Assembly (NCBI GenBank): GCA_035503915.1
Contig: DATJSU010000049.1
Location: 124,001 to 188,000, forward strand
Length of the DNA: 64,000 nt
Direction: 5' to 3'
Origin: DATJMJ01 sp035503915
GTDB lineage: Bacteria; Actinomycetota; Acidimicrobiia; Acidimicrobiales; Palsa-688
Within the stretch, counting starts at the first letter, position 1, and each line of letters starts with the position of its first letter. Below the pieces are notes generated by a model that saw nothing but the letters and a program-made list of their open reading frames with translations, was not told the DNA's origin and did no database searches. Positions 55,623 to 64,000 of the stretch are shown here, piece by piece. A program made the position numbers and the translations under genes.

Positions 55623-56632
55623 AAGTCCTGGCGATTGAAACCTCCTGCGACGAAACAGCAGCCGCCGTGGTCGAAGACGGGCGCAGCGTGCTGTCGTCTG
55701 TGGTCAGTAGCCAGACAGATCTTCACGCAACTTTTGGCGGCGTAGTGCCCGAAGTGGCGAGCCGTGCGCACCTCGAACTGCTCCCGGCGATAGTCGATGA
55801 AGCGATGGCACGGGCGAAAGCTGGCCCCGACGACCTCGACGCTGTGGCGGCCACGATCGGGCCCGGGCTCGTCGGCTCGCTCCTTGTCGGGACGAGTGCC
55901 GCAAAAGCGTACGCATGGTCCTGGGGCCTGCCCTTTGTAGGTGTCAACCACATGGAGGGCCATTTGCACGCGGCCTTTTTGGAAGACCCCGAGCTCTGCC
56001 TGCCAACGGTGGTGCTCCTTGTCTCGGGCGGCCACACCATGCTCATCTGCATGCAAAAAGGCCGCGATGACAGGATCGAGTACCGGCTGCTTGGCCAGAC
56101 GATCGACGACGCCGCCGGGGAGGCGTTCGACAAAGTGGCGAGGTTCCTCGGGCTCGGGTACCCGGGAGGACCGGCGATCGAGAGTGCCGCCGCCGGGGGT
56201 GCGCCCGACGCCATTGCCTTCCCGAGAGCGCTCGCGGGACGAGGATATGATTTTTCCTTTAGTGGGCTCAAGACTTCGGTCGTGCGGTACGTGAGGGCCA
56301 ACCCGGGCGTCAATTTGGCCGATGTGGCAGCGAGTTTTCAGGAAGCCGTGGTCGACGTGCTCGTGGAGAAGGTACGCAGGGCGGCTGCCGCGACCGGCGC
56401 CAAGGCTATCTGCACCGGCGGGGGCGTGGCCGCCAATACCTGTTTGCGGGAGCGGGTAAAGCTGGTTTGCGAATCAGACGGCCTTGTCGCGTTCATACCA
56501 TCTAGGGCAATGTGCACCGACAATGCCGCCATGATCGGGGCAACCGCTTGGTACCGCCTGCGCGCCGACGGCCCAACGCCGCTCGGTGCCCCAGTTAGCC
56601 CCAACCTGCGCTTGCCGCTCGTCCTCTCCTAG
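55619..56632 (+). CDS. tsaD: tRNA t6A transferase TsaD
   Basis: TsaD transfers the threonylcarbamoyl group to A37 of tRNA. I chose TTG 55619, with GGAGG seven bases upstream, giving 337 residues and the start LKVLAIETSCDETAAAVV. The metal-binding histidines are in NHMEGHLHA. LLVSGGHTMLI, EAFDKVARFLGLGYPGGPAIE and FSFSGLKTSVVRYV are the family marks. It overlaps rimI by four bases (TTGA) and is three bases from the S9 peptidase gene. Confidence 0.96.
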   Translation: MKVLAIETSCDETAAAVVEDGRSVLSSVVSSQTDLHATFGGVVPEVASRAHLELLPAIVDEAMARAKAGPDDLDAVAATIGPGLVGSLLVGTSAAKAYAWSWGLPFVGVNHMEGHLHAAFLEDPELCLPTVVLLVSGGHTMLICMQKGRDDRIEYRLLGQTIDDAAGEAFDKVARFLGLGYPGGPAIESAAAGGAPDAIAFPRALAGRGYDFSFSGLKTSVVRYVRANPGVNLADVAASFQEAVVDVLVEKVRRAAAATGAKAICTGGGVAANTCLRERVKLVCESDGLVAFIPSRAMCTDNAAMIGATAWYRLRADGPTPLGAPVSPNLRLPLVLS

Positions 56633-56635
56633 GGC

Positions 56636-58756
56636 GTGACCTGCAAAATGGCATATAACGCCGAAGCCTTCCCACACCAGCAGGCGCGCACGAGGCGCTT
56701 CACGCTCGGCGCGCCGCGCAACTTCACGATCTCACCCGACGGGGCGCGAGTGGTTTTCCTGCGCTCCCCCGGGGGCGATGACCCAAGGACCTCGCTCTGG
56801 GTGTACGAAACGCTCACTGGCAGAGAACGTCAAATTGCGAGCCCGTCTGCCCTCCTTGGGGGCGAGGAAGAAGTGCTAAGCCGAGAAGAGCGCGCGAGGC
56901 GCGAGCGCAGCAGGGAGCTGGCAGGCGGCATCGTAGGTTACGCATGCGACGAAGCTGTCACCCACGCCGTGTTCCCCGTCGCAGGCAAGCTGTGGTGGGT
57001 ATCGCTCACAGGTGAAATTGACGCGAGGGAGCTCCCAAGCCCCGGCGGCGTAGTTGGCCCGCGCCCCTCCCCGGACGGGGAGCGGGTGGCCTTCCTCTCG
57101 GGCGCGGCCCTGTACTGCACCGAGACCTCTGGCGGGGGCCCCTTCGAGGTCCTCGCCGGGGAGGAGACTCCGGATGTCACATGGGGCGCAGCCGAGTTCA
57201 TAGCGGCAGAGGAAATGGACCGGGCGCGCGGGTTCTGGTGGGCCCCCGACAGCGCCGCTGTCCTCGCGGCAAGAGCCGACAACTCGCCTCTCCTTACGTG
57301 GTGGACTGCTGACCCCTTGGCGCCCTCGGCTGCGCCAGGGGCTCACAAGTACCCTCAGGCGGGCACCGACGACGCCGTCGTGACGCTTTGGCTCGTGCCT
57401 GCGGCCAGGGGCGCGCGGCGCCGGCAAGCCCAGTGGGACGCTGGCCGCTACCCCTACCTCGTTTCGGTCCATTGGAGCCGGGGCGGGCCACCGCTGCTCC
57501 TCGTCGAGCAACGGGACCACAAAGCTTGCGCAGTGTTGACGCTGGACCTGAGCACTATGGGGACCTCGTCGGTTGCGGAGGCGGCTGACGAGGCTTGGGT
57601 GGGCTGGGTGCCCGGTACCCCGGCGTGGCTCGACAGTGGCGAGCTGCTTTGGTGCTGCGACGAAGAAGACACGCACCGGCTGTGCGTTGACGGCAAGACC
57701 ATCTCGCCGCCGGGGCTCCAGGTGCGCGAGGTCACGAGCTGCGGCCGTTCTGTCGTGTTCACGGCGTCGGTGGAGCCAGAAGTCGTCGAGGCATGGGAGT
57801 GGTCGGCCGGAACAGGCTTACAGCGCCTGACTGAGGCTCATGGTGTCAGCAGGGCCGCCGGCAGCGGAGCGGCCAAGGTCGTGGTGTCGAGCTCGATGAG
57901 CTGGTACGGGGTCAAGGCGCAGGTGCGAGTGGAGGGCTCAGCGGAGCGGGAGATCGAGAACAAAGCCGAGACGCCGGTTGTGGAACCGGCTCCCCATTTC
58001 GTCAAGGCCGGCCACCGGGGCTTGAGCGCTGCGCTGCTCCTGCCAAGGGGCCACGAGGGCGCCAAGCTTCCCGTGCTCATGTCGCCCTACGGGGGGCCGG
58101 GTCACCAAAAAGTCACGGCTGCGCGCTCGGCATGGCTGGAAGCTCAGTGGATAGCAGACCAAGGCTTCGCGGTCTTGGTCGTTGACGGGCGGGGCACACC
58201 GGGGCGGGGGCCGGCCTTCGAGCGTGAGGTTTACCTCGACTTGGCAGGCCCAGTCCTGAAAGACCAGGTAGATGCCTTGGTCGCCCTCGCCCGGGAGTGG
58301 CCCCAGCTCGACCTTGCCAGAGTGGGCATCAGAGGCTGGTCGTTCGGTGGCTACCTTTCCGCCTTGGCGGTCCTCGCCCGGCCAGACGTTTTCCACGCCG
58401 CCGTAGCTGGGGCGCCGGTCACCGAGTGGCGCTATTACGACACCTACTACACCGAGCGGTACCTCGGGCACCCGGACCGGGAGCCCGACGCCTATGCCCG
58501 GACGTCTTTGCTCCCGCTCGCAACGGGGCTCCGGCGGCCGCTGCTCATCGTCCACGGCTTGTCTGACGACAACGTGTACGCGGTCCACACGCTTGCTCTG
58601 TCGAGCGCCTTGTTGGTCGCCGGTCGGCACCACGAAGTGCTCCCGCTGCCAGCGATCACCCACGTGGCGAGCAGGGAGGACGTGAGCGAGAGCCTGCTGC
58701 GCTACGAGGTCGACTTCTTCCGCAGGCATTTGGTGGCCGGCCCTGGCCCGGGCTGA
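56636..58756 (+). CDS. S9 family peptidase (DPP IV/acylaminoacyl-type)
   Basis: This is a serine peptidase of 706 residues (GTG start) with an N-terminal DPP IV-type beta-propeller (from FTLGAPRNFTISPDGARVVF to about residue 430) and a C-terminal alpha/beta-hydrolase domain. The nucleophile is in RGWSFGGYLSALAV, the acid in GLSDDNVY and the His near THVASRED. No signal peptide is seen, so it should act in the cytoplasm. It starts three bases after tsaD and converges on whiB with a 28-base gap. Dipeptidyl or oligopeptidase specificity cannot be read from sequence alone. Confidence 0.92.
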   Translation: MTCKMAYNAEAFPHQQARTRRFTLGAPRNFTISPDGARVVFLRSPGGDDPRTSLWVYETLTGRERQIASPSALLGGEEEVLSREERARRERSRELAGGIVGYACDEAVTHAVFPVAGKLWWVSLTGEIDARELPSPGGVVGPRPSPDGERVAFLSGAALYCTETSGGGPFEVLAGEETPDVTWGAAEFIAAEEMDRARGFWWAPDSAAVLAARADNSPLLTWWTADPLAPSAAPGAHKYPQAGTDDAVVTLWLVPAARGARRRQAQWDAGRYPYLVSVHWSRGGPPLLLVEQRDHKACAVLTLDLSTMGTSSVAEAADEAWVGWVPGTPAWLDSGELLWCCDEEDTHRLCVDGKTISPPGLQVREVTSCGRSVVFTASVEPEVVEAWEWSAGTGLQRLTEAHGVSRAAGSGAAKVVVSSSMSWYGVKAQVRVEGSAEREIENKAETPVVEPAPHFVKAGHRGLSAALLLPRGHEGAKLPVLMSPYGGPGHQKVTAARSAWLEAQWIADQGFAVLVVDGRGTPGRGPAFEREVYLDLAGPVLKDQVDALVALAREWPQLDLARVGIRGWSFGGYLSALAVLARPDVFHAAVAGAPVTEWRYYDTYYTERYLGHPDREPDAYARTSLLPLATGLRRPLLIVHGLSDDNVYAVHTLALSSALLVAGRHHEVLPLPAITHVASREDVSESLLRYEVDFFRRHLVAGPGPG

Positions 58757-58784
58757 GGGTTGACATGGCTCGGGCAGGGCGGGC

Positions 58785-59174
58785 TCAGGCGGACTCTTCC
58801 AGGTCCTCGGCGTCGGCCCGCCGGCCGAAGCTGGCCGCAATCTGCCTGCGCAGCTCGCGCCGTTCATCTTCGTCCAGCCCGCCGAAGACGCCATAGCGGG
58901 TGTTGGCGGCAAGGGCGTACGCCAGGCAGTCCTCCTGGACGGCGCACTCGGCGCAGACTTGTTTAGCGAGCCGCACCTGCGCCTGGGCACGAGGCCCGTG
59001 CCCAACCGGGAAAAACAGCTCGGTCGGCAGCTGCCTGCACGCCGCCTCTGACCTCCAGTTCATCGGCCCGAAAGGAGCCACGTCGCCGTCCAAGGGGAGG
59101 TCGGCAACAAGTTCCAACTGAGGCCCCTCGACCTGCGTGGCGACAGCCTGTGCCTGGGAAGTAAAAAACGCCAC
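58785..59174 (-). CDS. WhiB-family iron-sulfur transcription factor
   Basis: This is an actinobacterial redox-sensing regulator of 129 residues. The four cluster cysteines are Cys46, Cys74, Cys77 and Cys83 (AACRQL and VCAECAVQEDC). The DNA-binding end has GVFGGLDEDERREL, with Phe where Trp is usual in the G(V/I)WGG turn, then a basic segment RRQIAASFGRR. The start is uncertain: ATG 59174 gives about 38 residues before the conserved region, and an internal ATG (residue 38) is possible. It is divergent from groES, as whiB3 lies beside groESL in mycobacteria. Confidence 0.94.
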   Translation of the reverse strand: MAFFTSQAQAVATQVEGPQLELVADLPLDGDVAPFGPMNWRSEAACRQLPTELFFPVGHGPRAQAQVRLAKQVCAECAVQEDCLAYALAANTRYGVFGGLDEDERRELRRQIAASFGRRADAEDLEESA

Positions 59175-59327
59175 CAGTACTAGTCCTCGTCTGTGTCCGT
59201 GGTCCTGGGAAGCCGGGCCCGAGCTGCCAGCCCCGCACCCCTGGCGCCCCGGGCCATCTCAGGGTGACCTTACCCCTTGCCCAAATGGTCAAACAGGGTC
59301 AGCGCGCCGGCCCGTCCTGGAAGCCGT

Positions 59328-59382
59328 TTGAACTAAGAGCGCGCGCCCGCTATCTTTAGCAGTCGTACGGTGAGAGTGCTAA
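59328..59382 (+). promoter_or_regulatory. groESL heat-shock promoter with CIRCE operator
   Basis: TTGAAC (59328-59333), a 17-base spacer and TATCTT (59351-59356) form a good sigma-70-type promoter. Overlapping its last base is TTAGCAGTC, nine bases, GAGTGCTAA (59356-59382), which matches the CIRCE operator of the HrcA repressor except for one base in the left arm. HrcA bound here would cover the transcription start. The repressor gene is outside the window. Confidence 0.9.
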
Positions 59383-59426
59383 CCGGTGCAGCCGGTTAAG
59401 AGATTGCCAACGGAGGCGACGACACT

Positions 59427-59720
59427 ATGAAACTGCAGCCACTCGACGATCGAATCGTTGTCCGGCCCAATGAGGCAGAAGAACGCACAGCCTCTGGCCT
59501 TGTTATCCCCGATACCGCCAAAGAGAAGCCACAGCAGGGCGAGGTGCTGGCCGTGGGCCCAGGCCGTCGTGCCGAGAACTCTGGGGAGCTCATACCCATC
59601 GACATCAAGGTCGGGGACACAGTGCTGTACTCGAAGTACGGCGGGACCGAAGTGACCGTAGACGGGGAAGACCTGCTCGTCCTCGCGAGCCGCGACGTGC
59701 TGGCGAAGGTGGCTAAGTAG
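59427..59720 (+). CDS. groES: co-chaperonin GroES
   Basis: GroES is the lid of the chaperonin. The 97-residue protein starts MKLQPLDDRIVVRPNEAEER and contains the mobile-loop region TASGLVIPDTAKEKPQQGEV and EVTVDGEDLLVL. The CIRCE-controlled promoter lies 45 bases upstream. The stop overlaps the groEL GTG (TAGTG). Confidence 0.98.
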   Translation: MKLQPLDDRIVVRPNEAEERTASGLVIPDTAKEKPQQGEVLAVGPGRRAENSGELIPIDIKVGDTVLYSKYGGTEVTVDGEDLLVLASRDVLAKVAK

Positions 59721-61354
59721 TGGCAAAGCAGCTCCAGTTCGACGAGGTTGCCCGGCGGGGCCTCGAGACAGGGGTCAACAAGCTCGCGGACACCGTCAAA
59801 GTCACGCTCGGGCCCAAAGGCCGCAACGTTGTCATCTCCAAGAAGTGGGGCGCACCGACGATCACCAATGACGGTGTCACGATCGCCAAGGAGATCGAGC
59901 TCGAAGACCACTTCGAAAACATGGGGGCCCAGCTCGTAAAGGAGGTTGCCACCAAGACCAACGACGTGGCCGGTGACGGCACTACGACCGCCACGGTCCT
60001 GGCGCAGGCGCTCGTGCGCGAGGGCTTGCGCAATGTCGCCGCAGGGGCCAACCCGGTCGCGCTCAAGCATGGGATCGAGGAGGCAGTTGCTGCGGCTGTG
60101 AAGTCGATCCGTTCCCTCGCCAAGGACGTCGATGACAAAGCGGAGATCGCGCAGGTGGCGTCCATTTCGGCCGCCGACAGCTCGATCGGCGAGGTCATCT
60201 CGGACGCGATCGACAAGGTGGGCAAAGACGGCGTGGTCACGGTGGAAGAGTCGAACACCTTCGGCGTCGAGCTCGAGTTCACCGAGGGGATGCAGTTCGA
60301 CAAGGGCTACATATCGCCCTACTTCGTGACCGATCCCGACCGCCAGGAAGCGGTCCTCGAAGAGCCTTACATCCTCATCGCCAACCAGAAGCTCAGCTCG
60401 GCGCACGACCTCATCTCGGTCCTCGAGCGAGTCATGGGGGCGGGTAAGCCACTGCTCATGATCGCTGAGGACGTAGAGGGCGAGGCGCTCGCCACCCTGA
60501 TCGTCAACAAGCTCCGGGGCACGTTCCAAAGCGTGGCAGTGAAGGCGCCAGGTTTCGGCGACCGTCGCAAGGCCATGCTCGCCGACATCGCCATCCTGAG
60601 CGGCGGCCAAGTAGTCTCCGAAGAAGTCGGCCTGAAGCTCGAGAACACCGACCTCTCGCTCCTCGGGCGGGCGCGCAAGGTCGTCATCACCAAGGACGAC
60701 ACGACCATTGTCGAGGGGGCCGGCTCCGGAGCGGACGTCAAAGCCCGCATTGCCCAGATCAAGCGCGAGATCGACGACACCGACTCGGACTGGGACCGCG
60801 AAAAGCTCCAGGAGCGGCTGGCCAAGCTGGCTGGAGGGGTTGCCGTCATCCGGGTCGGCGCGGCGACAGAGGTCGAGCTCAAAGAGAAGAAGCACCGGAT
60901 CGAAGACGCCGTCTCGGCCACAAAGGCGGCCATCGAAGAGGGCGTAGTCCCCGGTGGCGGCCTTGCCCTGCTCAGGAGCCGAGGGGCTGTCGCGGCCCTG
61001 GCCAAGTCCCTCACAGGGGACGAGGCGACGGGAGCGGTCATAGTGAGCAAGGCGCTCGAGGAGCCCCTGCGCTGGATAGCTACCAACGCCGGGCTCGAGG
61101 GCCCAGTTATGGTCGAGCAGGCCGAAAGGGAGACCGGGAGCGTCGGGCTGAACGCCCTTACCGGCCACTTCGAGGACCTCTTCAAGGCCGGCGTCATCGA
61201 CCCCGCGAAGGTGACCCGCTCAGCGCTCCAGAACGCGGCCTCGGTAGCCGGCCTGCTCCTCACAACACAGGCGACGGTCGCTGACAAGCCAGAGGAAAAG
61301 AAGCCCGCCGCCGGTGGCGCCGGCGCCGGCCGCGGTGGCATGGGGATGATGTAG
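59720..61354 (+). CDS. groEL: chaperonin GroEL
   Basis: GroEL is the ATP-driven folding chamber. It is 544 residues from GTG, with the nucleotide motif NDVAGDGTTTATVLAQALV, VTVEESNTFGVELEFTEGMQ, the allosteric and substrate-binding apical domain and the equatorial end. The tail is Gly/Met-rich (GGMGMM), typical of the essential folding-type GroEL rather than the His-rich paralogue found in many actinobacteria. It is translationally coupled to groES and followed by a strong hairpin. Confidence 0.98.
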   Translation: MAKQLQFDEVARRGLETGVNKLADTVKVTLGPKGRNVVISKKWGAPTITNDGVTIAKEIELEDHFENMGAQLVKEVATKTNDVAGDGTTTATVLAQALVREGLRNVAAGANPVALKHGIEEAVAAAVKSIRSLAKDVDDKAEIAQVASISAADSSIGEVISDAIDKVGKDGVVTVEESNTFGVELEFTEGMQFDKGYISPYFVTDPDRQEAVLEEPYILIANQKLSSAHDLISVLERVMGAGKPLLMIAEDVEGEALATLIVNKLRGTFQSVAVKAPGFGDRRKAMLADIAILSGGQVVSEEVGLKLENTDLSLLGRARKVVITKDDTTIVEGAGSGADVKARIAQIKREIDDTDSDWDREKLQERLAKLAGGVAVIRVGAATEVELKEKKHRIEDAVSATKAAIEEGVVPGGGLALLRSRGAVAALAKSLTGDEATGAVIVSKALEEPLRWIATNAGLEGPVMVEQAERETGSVGLNALTGHFEDLFKAGVIDPAKVTRSALQNAASVAGLLLTTQATVADKPEEKKPAAGGAGAGRGGMGMM

Positions 61355-61390
61355 GGAAGCCTCCTTAGGTTCTTCTCAGTTAGGTAATTT

Positions 61391-61418
61391 CGCAGGCCCG
61401 GCACTAGCCGGGCCTGCG
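61391..61418 (+). terminator. hairpin terminator after groEL
   Basis: CGCAGGCCCGGC (61391-61402) and GCCGGGCCTGCG (61407-61418) form a perfect 12-pair stem with an ACTA loop, 37 bases after the groEL stop. There is no T run, as is common for actinobacterial terminators. Confidence 0.7.
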
Positions 61419-61465
61419 ACGCTCTTGGTGACGCCGGAACAGGAAACCGGTCGCTCCCCTAAAGT

Positions 61466-63160
61466 GTGTTAACAACTGTGAGTAAAAGCCCTCGGCATCG
61501 CGCGCCAAAAGGCGGCCCCCCACAACCGGGGGCCGAGGTGAGCGGCGTCAGAGCGCGCCTCAAGCGGCGCTGGCCGAGGAGGGCCTTGATCGGTGCCAAC
61601 GCGCTTGTGCTTCTTTGCCTGGCGGCGGCGGCGACCGCGTACGCGTATGTTCAACATATCGTCGGCCAAATAAAGACGGGGCCCCAGGCGCATATCGTCT
61701 GCGCTTACTGCACGGTTGGCAACGGCACGCTCCCAGCACCTGATCGTCGTACTAAAAACGGCATGAACGCTGAGAACATTTTGCTCATCGGCAACGAGAC
61801 GCGCTTGGGGCTGACACCCGAGCAGCAACAACAGTTTGGTTCTTCGCTCACTTACAACGGGCAGCTCGCCGACATAATCATGATCCTCCACCTCGACCCG
61901 GTCAATTACACGGCGTCGCTTTTGTCGGTCCCGCGGGACCTTTTTTCGCCAATGCCGCTCAATAGCCCGGTTGGCCCGTACCAAAAGATCGACGCCGCCT
62001 TGAACGACGGTAGCGAGGGCCCAGACAACATTGTCGCTGCGATCGAGCAAGACTACGGGATCCCGATCAACGGTTACATCGAGCTTAATTTCAACGGGTT
62101 CATAAACAGCGTCAATGCGCTCGGGGGGATCAACGTCTATTTCCCGGAGCCTGTCTATGACGCCGAGTCGCTCCTCAACATCGCGACCCCGGGCTGCAAG
62201 CACCTAAATGGCACCGAAGCTCTCGAACTGGTCCGCGCCCGGCACCTCCAGTACGACCCGCCCGGGGACACCGAGCCTCGTTATGACTGGCCTTACGACC
62301 CTGAGTCAGACCTGGCGAGGATCGTGAGGACCCACACCTTCATGAAGATCGTTGCAGGCACGGCGATAAAAGACGGCAAGACCAACCCACTTAACGCAAT
62401 TTCGTTCTTGGACGCCATCTCCAAGGAGATCGAGGTCAACCAGTCGCTCAAGAACCAGCTGATCAGCCTCGTGACCTACTACCGCCACGTCAACCCGAAC
62501 GCCGTCGAGGAAACAACACTGCCCACGAGCGGCGTCCCCAACGCCTACTACTACGCCGGTGCTTCCATCGGCGATGTCCTGTTCCCCGTGCAACCGGCGG
62601 ATAACCGGGTGATCAAAGCCTGGGACCCGCAGGCCTTCCCCAAGGCCGTCGTGCCGAGGTCGGTGAGCGTCGTCAGCTTGACGGGCAGTTACTACGACGC
62701 TGAGGAGGCGGGCCAGGCTCTCGAGTCGCACGGGCTCAGGGTCACGAGCGAGGTGGCCGGTGAGGTCCCGGCAAGCCCGACTGAAACCCTCGTCCTTTAC
62801 CCGCCCGTAACTGCCACCCACAGGCAGGGGCTTGCGAACGCTCTTTACGTGATGAAGTACCTTTCAGGTGCCGTGATGATGGAGCAGGCCTCTTCGGTCC
62901 CGGCAGGCACTGTCCAAGTCCAGGTCGGGAGCCTTGTCACCGTTTCCGAGAAGGCCACGACGACAACCTCGTCTTCGACGGCAACGGCCGCCGCTACCAC
63001 CTCGACAACCCTCGCCACTACGACAAGCACCTCTGCTTCTACAACCTCGACGACCCATGCCCCGACGACTACTACGACGGTGCCGACGCCCGACGGCGTC
63101 GTGAGCTCGGCTGCCGACCAGGAGGAGCCCTGGGACCCGAGGTCTTGCCCGAGTAGCTAA
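61466..63160 (+). CDS. LytR-CpsA-Psr (LCP) family protein with LytR C-terminal domain
   Basis: LCP proteins attach polymers such as arabinogalactan or teichoic acids to peptidoglycan. The 564-residue protein has a basic cytoplasmic start, one membrane helix (about residues 38-60) and the LCP domain (about 95-300). The domain includes LLSVPRDLFSPMP, KIDAALNDGSEGPDNIVAAI, NFNGFINSVNALGGINVYFP and the Arg-rich LVRARHLQYDP. A LytR_C-type domain follows (about 395-490), then a Thr/Ser tail resembling a wall-spanning region. Start is GTG 61466 or GTG 61478. Confidence 0.93.
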   Translation: MLTTVSKSPRHRAPKGGPPQPGAEVSGVRARLKRRWPRRALIGANALVLLCLAAAATAYAYVQHIVGQIKTGPQAHIVCAYCTVGNGTLPAPDRRTKNGMNAENILLIGNETRLGLTPEQQQQFGSSLTYNGQLADIIMILHLDPVNYTASLLSVPRDLFSPMPLNSPVGPYQKIDAALNDGSEGPDNIVAAIEQDYGIPINGYIELNFNGFINSVNALGGINVYFPEPVYDAESLLNIATPGCKHLNGTEALELVRARHLQYDPPGDTEPRYDWPYDPESDLARIVRTHTFMKIVAGTAIKDGKTNPLNAISFLDAISKEIEVNQSLKNQLISLVTYYRHVNPNAVEETTLPTSGVPNAYYYAGASIGDVLFPVQPADNRVIKAWDPQAFPKAVVPRSVSVVSLTGSYYDAEEAGQALESHGLRVTSEVAGEVPASPTETLVLYPPVTATHRQGLANALYVMKYLSGAVMMEQASSVPAGTVQVQVGSLVTVSEKATTTTSSSTATAAATTSTTLATTTSTSASTTSTTHAPTTTTTVPTPDGVVSSAADQEEPWDPRSCPSS

Positions 63161-63244
63161 GCAAATTGCTGAGGCGGCACTGACATTGTCAGGCTCCGCG
63201 CCGGCCGGGCCCCTGGCCTAGGTGCTGACGGTATCCTGACCGGC

Positions 63245-63478
63245 ATGGAGATCCCTCCGCCTGACCCGGCCAAACTACTCGCCTCCTGGATGGAATGGGA
63301 GCGAGGCGACGTCACGCCCGGGCGCGTCATGGCCAACCTGAAGACCGGAGGTTTACGGGAGTTGCTCGAGGGGCTCGCGCGGGAGGAGGGAGCCCTTGCG
63401 GTGAGCACCGGGACGGATGGGAGCGGCCCGGGCCAGGCTGCCGGGGAAGCCTCGCAGCCTTGGGCGCCGGTGGTCTGA
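63245..63478 (+). CDS. small conserved-type protein upstream of NUDIX gene
   Basis: This is a 77-residue protein beginning MEIPPPDPAKLLASWMEWER and continuing with RVMANLKTGGLRELLEGLAR, then a short variable tail. I recall similar small proteins next to NUDIX genes in actinobacteria, but no function is known to me. A TATCCT hexamer at 63232-63237 places the transcription start at or next to the ATG, so the message may be leaderless. It overlaps the likely NUDIX start. Confidence 0.75.
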   Translation: MEIPPPDPAKLLASWMEWERGDVTPGRVMANLKTGGLRELLEGLAREEGALAVSTGTDGSGPGQAAGEASQPWAPVV

Positions 63479-64000
63479 CGCCGGAGACAGGCGCGGCCTA
63501 CGGTGTGCGGCGCCCGCCAGGTTGGCTCCCGGGCCCGGCGCCCAGCTGGTCGGCTCTTTCGCCTGATGAGCGCCGAGGGATCGGGCTCAGAGAGGTGCGG
63601 GTCGCCCTGGCAAGGGGACGTGAGGTCGTCGCTGGCGTGGCGCCGGCACAAGTGACGCCCGTCGAGCTGCCGCCCTCGGGGGGCGGGCCGAGGCCTGCCG
63701 CTGTGCTTTGCTTGCTGTTCCAGTCCGCCGGGGAGGCTCATGTGGTGCTCACGAGGCGTTCGTCTCATCTTCGCTCGCACGCCGGGGAGGTCTCTTTCCC
63801 GGGGGGCCGCCTCGACAGGGGTGAGGCTCCTCTCGAGGCGGCGCTCCGCGAGGCCCGTGAGGAGATCGGGCTCAACACCTCCTCTGTCGAATTGATCGGC
63901 TGGCTGACGCCTTTGACAACGGCCCGCTCCGACGCGCTCGTGCACTGTGTCGTCGGCAGTTTCCCGGGCCCCGGGGAAGGCGGGCTGGTCCTCAGCCCGC
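63460..64000 (+). CDS. NUDIX hydrolase (CoA-pyrophosphatase-like), 3'-truncated by window
   Basis: The open frame carries the segment SHLRSHAGEVSFPGG and the full Nudix box (GGRLDRGEAPLEAALREARE then EIGL, pattern Gx5Ex7REUxEExGU). The SHAGEVSFPGG lead-in is typical of NudL-type CoA pyrophosphatases. The frame is still open at the window end. The start is uncertain: TTG 63460, overlapping the small upstream gene by 19 bases, or GTG 63505. About 180 residues are visible. Confidence 0.88.
   Translation, partial: MGAGGLTPETGAAYGVRRPPGWLPGPAPSWSALSPDERRGIGLREVRVALARGREVVAGVAPAQVTPVELPPSGGGPRPAAVLCLLFQSAGEAHVVLTRRSSHLRSHAGEVSFPGGRLDRGEAPLEAALREAREEIGLNTSSVELIGWLTPLTTARSDALVHCVVGSFPGPGEGGLVLSP

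Noticed and set aside
59396..61168. Minus-strand open frame of 590 codons opposite groES/groEL
   Set aside because: Shadow of groEL; composition is typical of antisense frames, and no motif is seen.
63157..63945. Minus-strand open frame of 262 codons at the window end
   Set aside because: It lies opposite the clear Nudix box and the small upstream gene; its translation is low-complexity and Arg/Pro-rich.

Overview
The window is high-G+C DNA with many GTG/TTG starts, ATGA-type gene overlaps and several promoters lying almost on top of start codons. A WhiB-type iron-sulfur regulator, an actinobacterial-type cytochrome oxidase subunit IV, an LCP protein, an LpdA-like flavoprotein and the order rplM-rpsI-glmM-glmS-acpS/nnrD-alr-tsaE-tsaB-rimI-tsaD-groESL with whiB beside it all point to Actinomycetota. 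Secreted proteins built of Ig-like domains followed by GYW-type repeats suggest class Acidimicrobiia; that rank is an inference.

Layout. 1-7.7 kb: rpoB (5' end cut by the window) and rpoC. 7.7-17.1 kb: a convergent alpha/beta hydrolase, then a MacAB-type exporter (giant coiled-coil adaptor, ATPase, permease), a DUF5666-type lipoprotein and a secreted Ig-like repeat protein. 17.2-22.2 kb: the str block rpsL-rpsG-fusA-tuf-rpsJ. The S10 operon stops abruptly after rpsJ. 22.2-23.9 kb: a decayed island with a truncated tyrosine-recombinase remnant, a tiny excisionase-like HTH gene with an overlapping partner, and two unknown small ORFs. 23.9-29.3 kb: rsfS, a small membrane protein and nadD (minus), a class II DAHP synthase, and sulfite reductase plus APS reductase. 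29.4-40.9 kb: a secreted glucosaminidase-like protein and an envelope-stress-like locus (PspA, a coiled-coil membrane protein, SPFH and Tim44 proteins with zinc ribbons, MoxR and a CoxE-type VWA protein) sharing a divergent control region with proA, then an LpdA-like flavoprotein and a DUF167 protein. 41-44 kb: aa3-type oxidase genes ctaC-ctaD-ctaF (minus). 44.2-61.4 kb: rplM-rpsI, glmM, an oversized glmS-like gene, acpS, nnrD, alr, family 4 UDG, tsaE-tsaB-rimI-tsaD, an S9 peptidase, whiB (minus) and CIRCE-controlled groES-groEL. 61.4-64 kb: an LCP protein, a small conserved-type gene and the start of a NUDIX hydrolase.

How the genes fit together. Most are core functions: transcription, translation, the UDP-GlcNAc/D-Ala supply to peptidoglycan (glmM, glmS, alr, LCP), t6A tRNA modification, chaperonin, respiration and assimilatory sulfur reduction. 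The most unusual items are an adaptor whose two predicted helical arms are each about 280 residues long, a 1172-residue GlmS-like protein with an insertion inside its glutaminase domain and an extra C-terminal domain of about 300 residues, the break of the S10 operon with recombinase debris at the junction, and the PspA/SPFH/Tim44/MoxR/VWA neighbourhood.

Limits. All family calls rest on reading motifs and comparing with remembered relatives; no database search was run. No tRNA, rRNA, CRISPR array or intact insertion sequence was seen.
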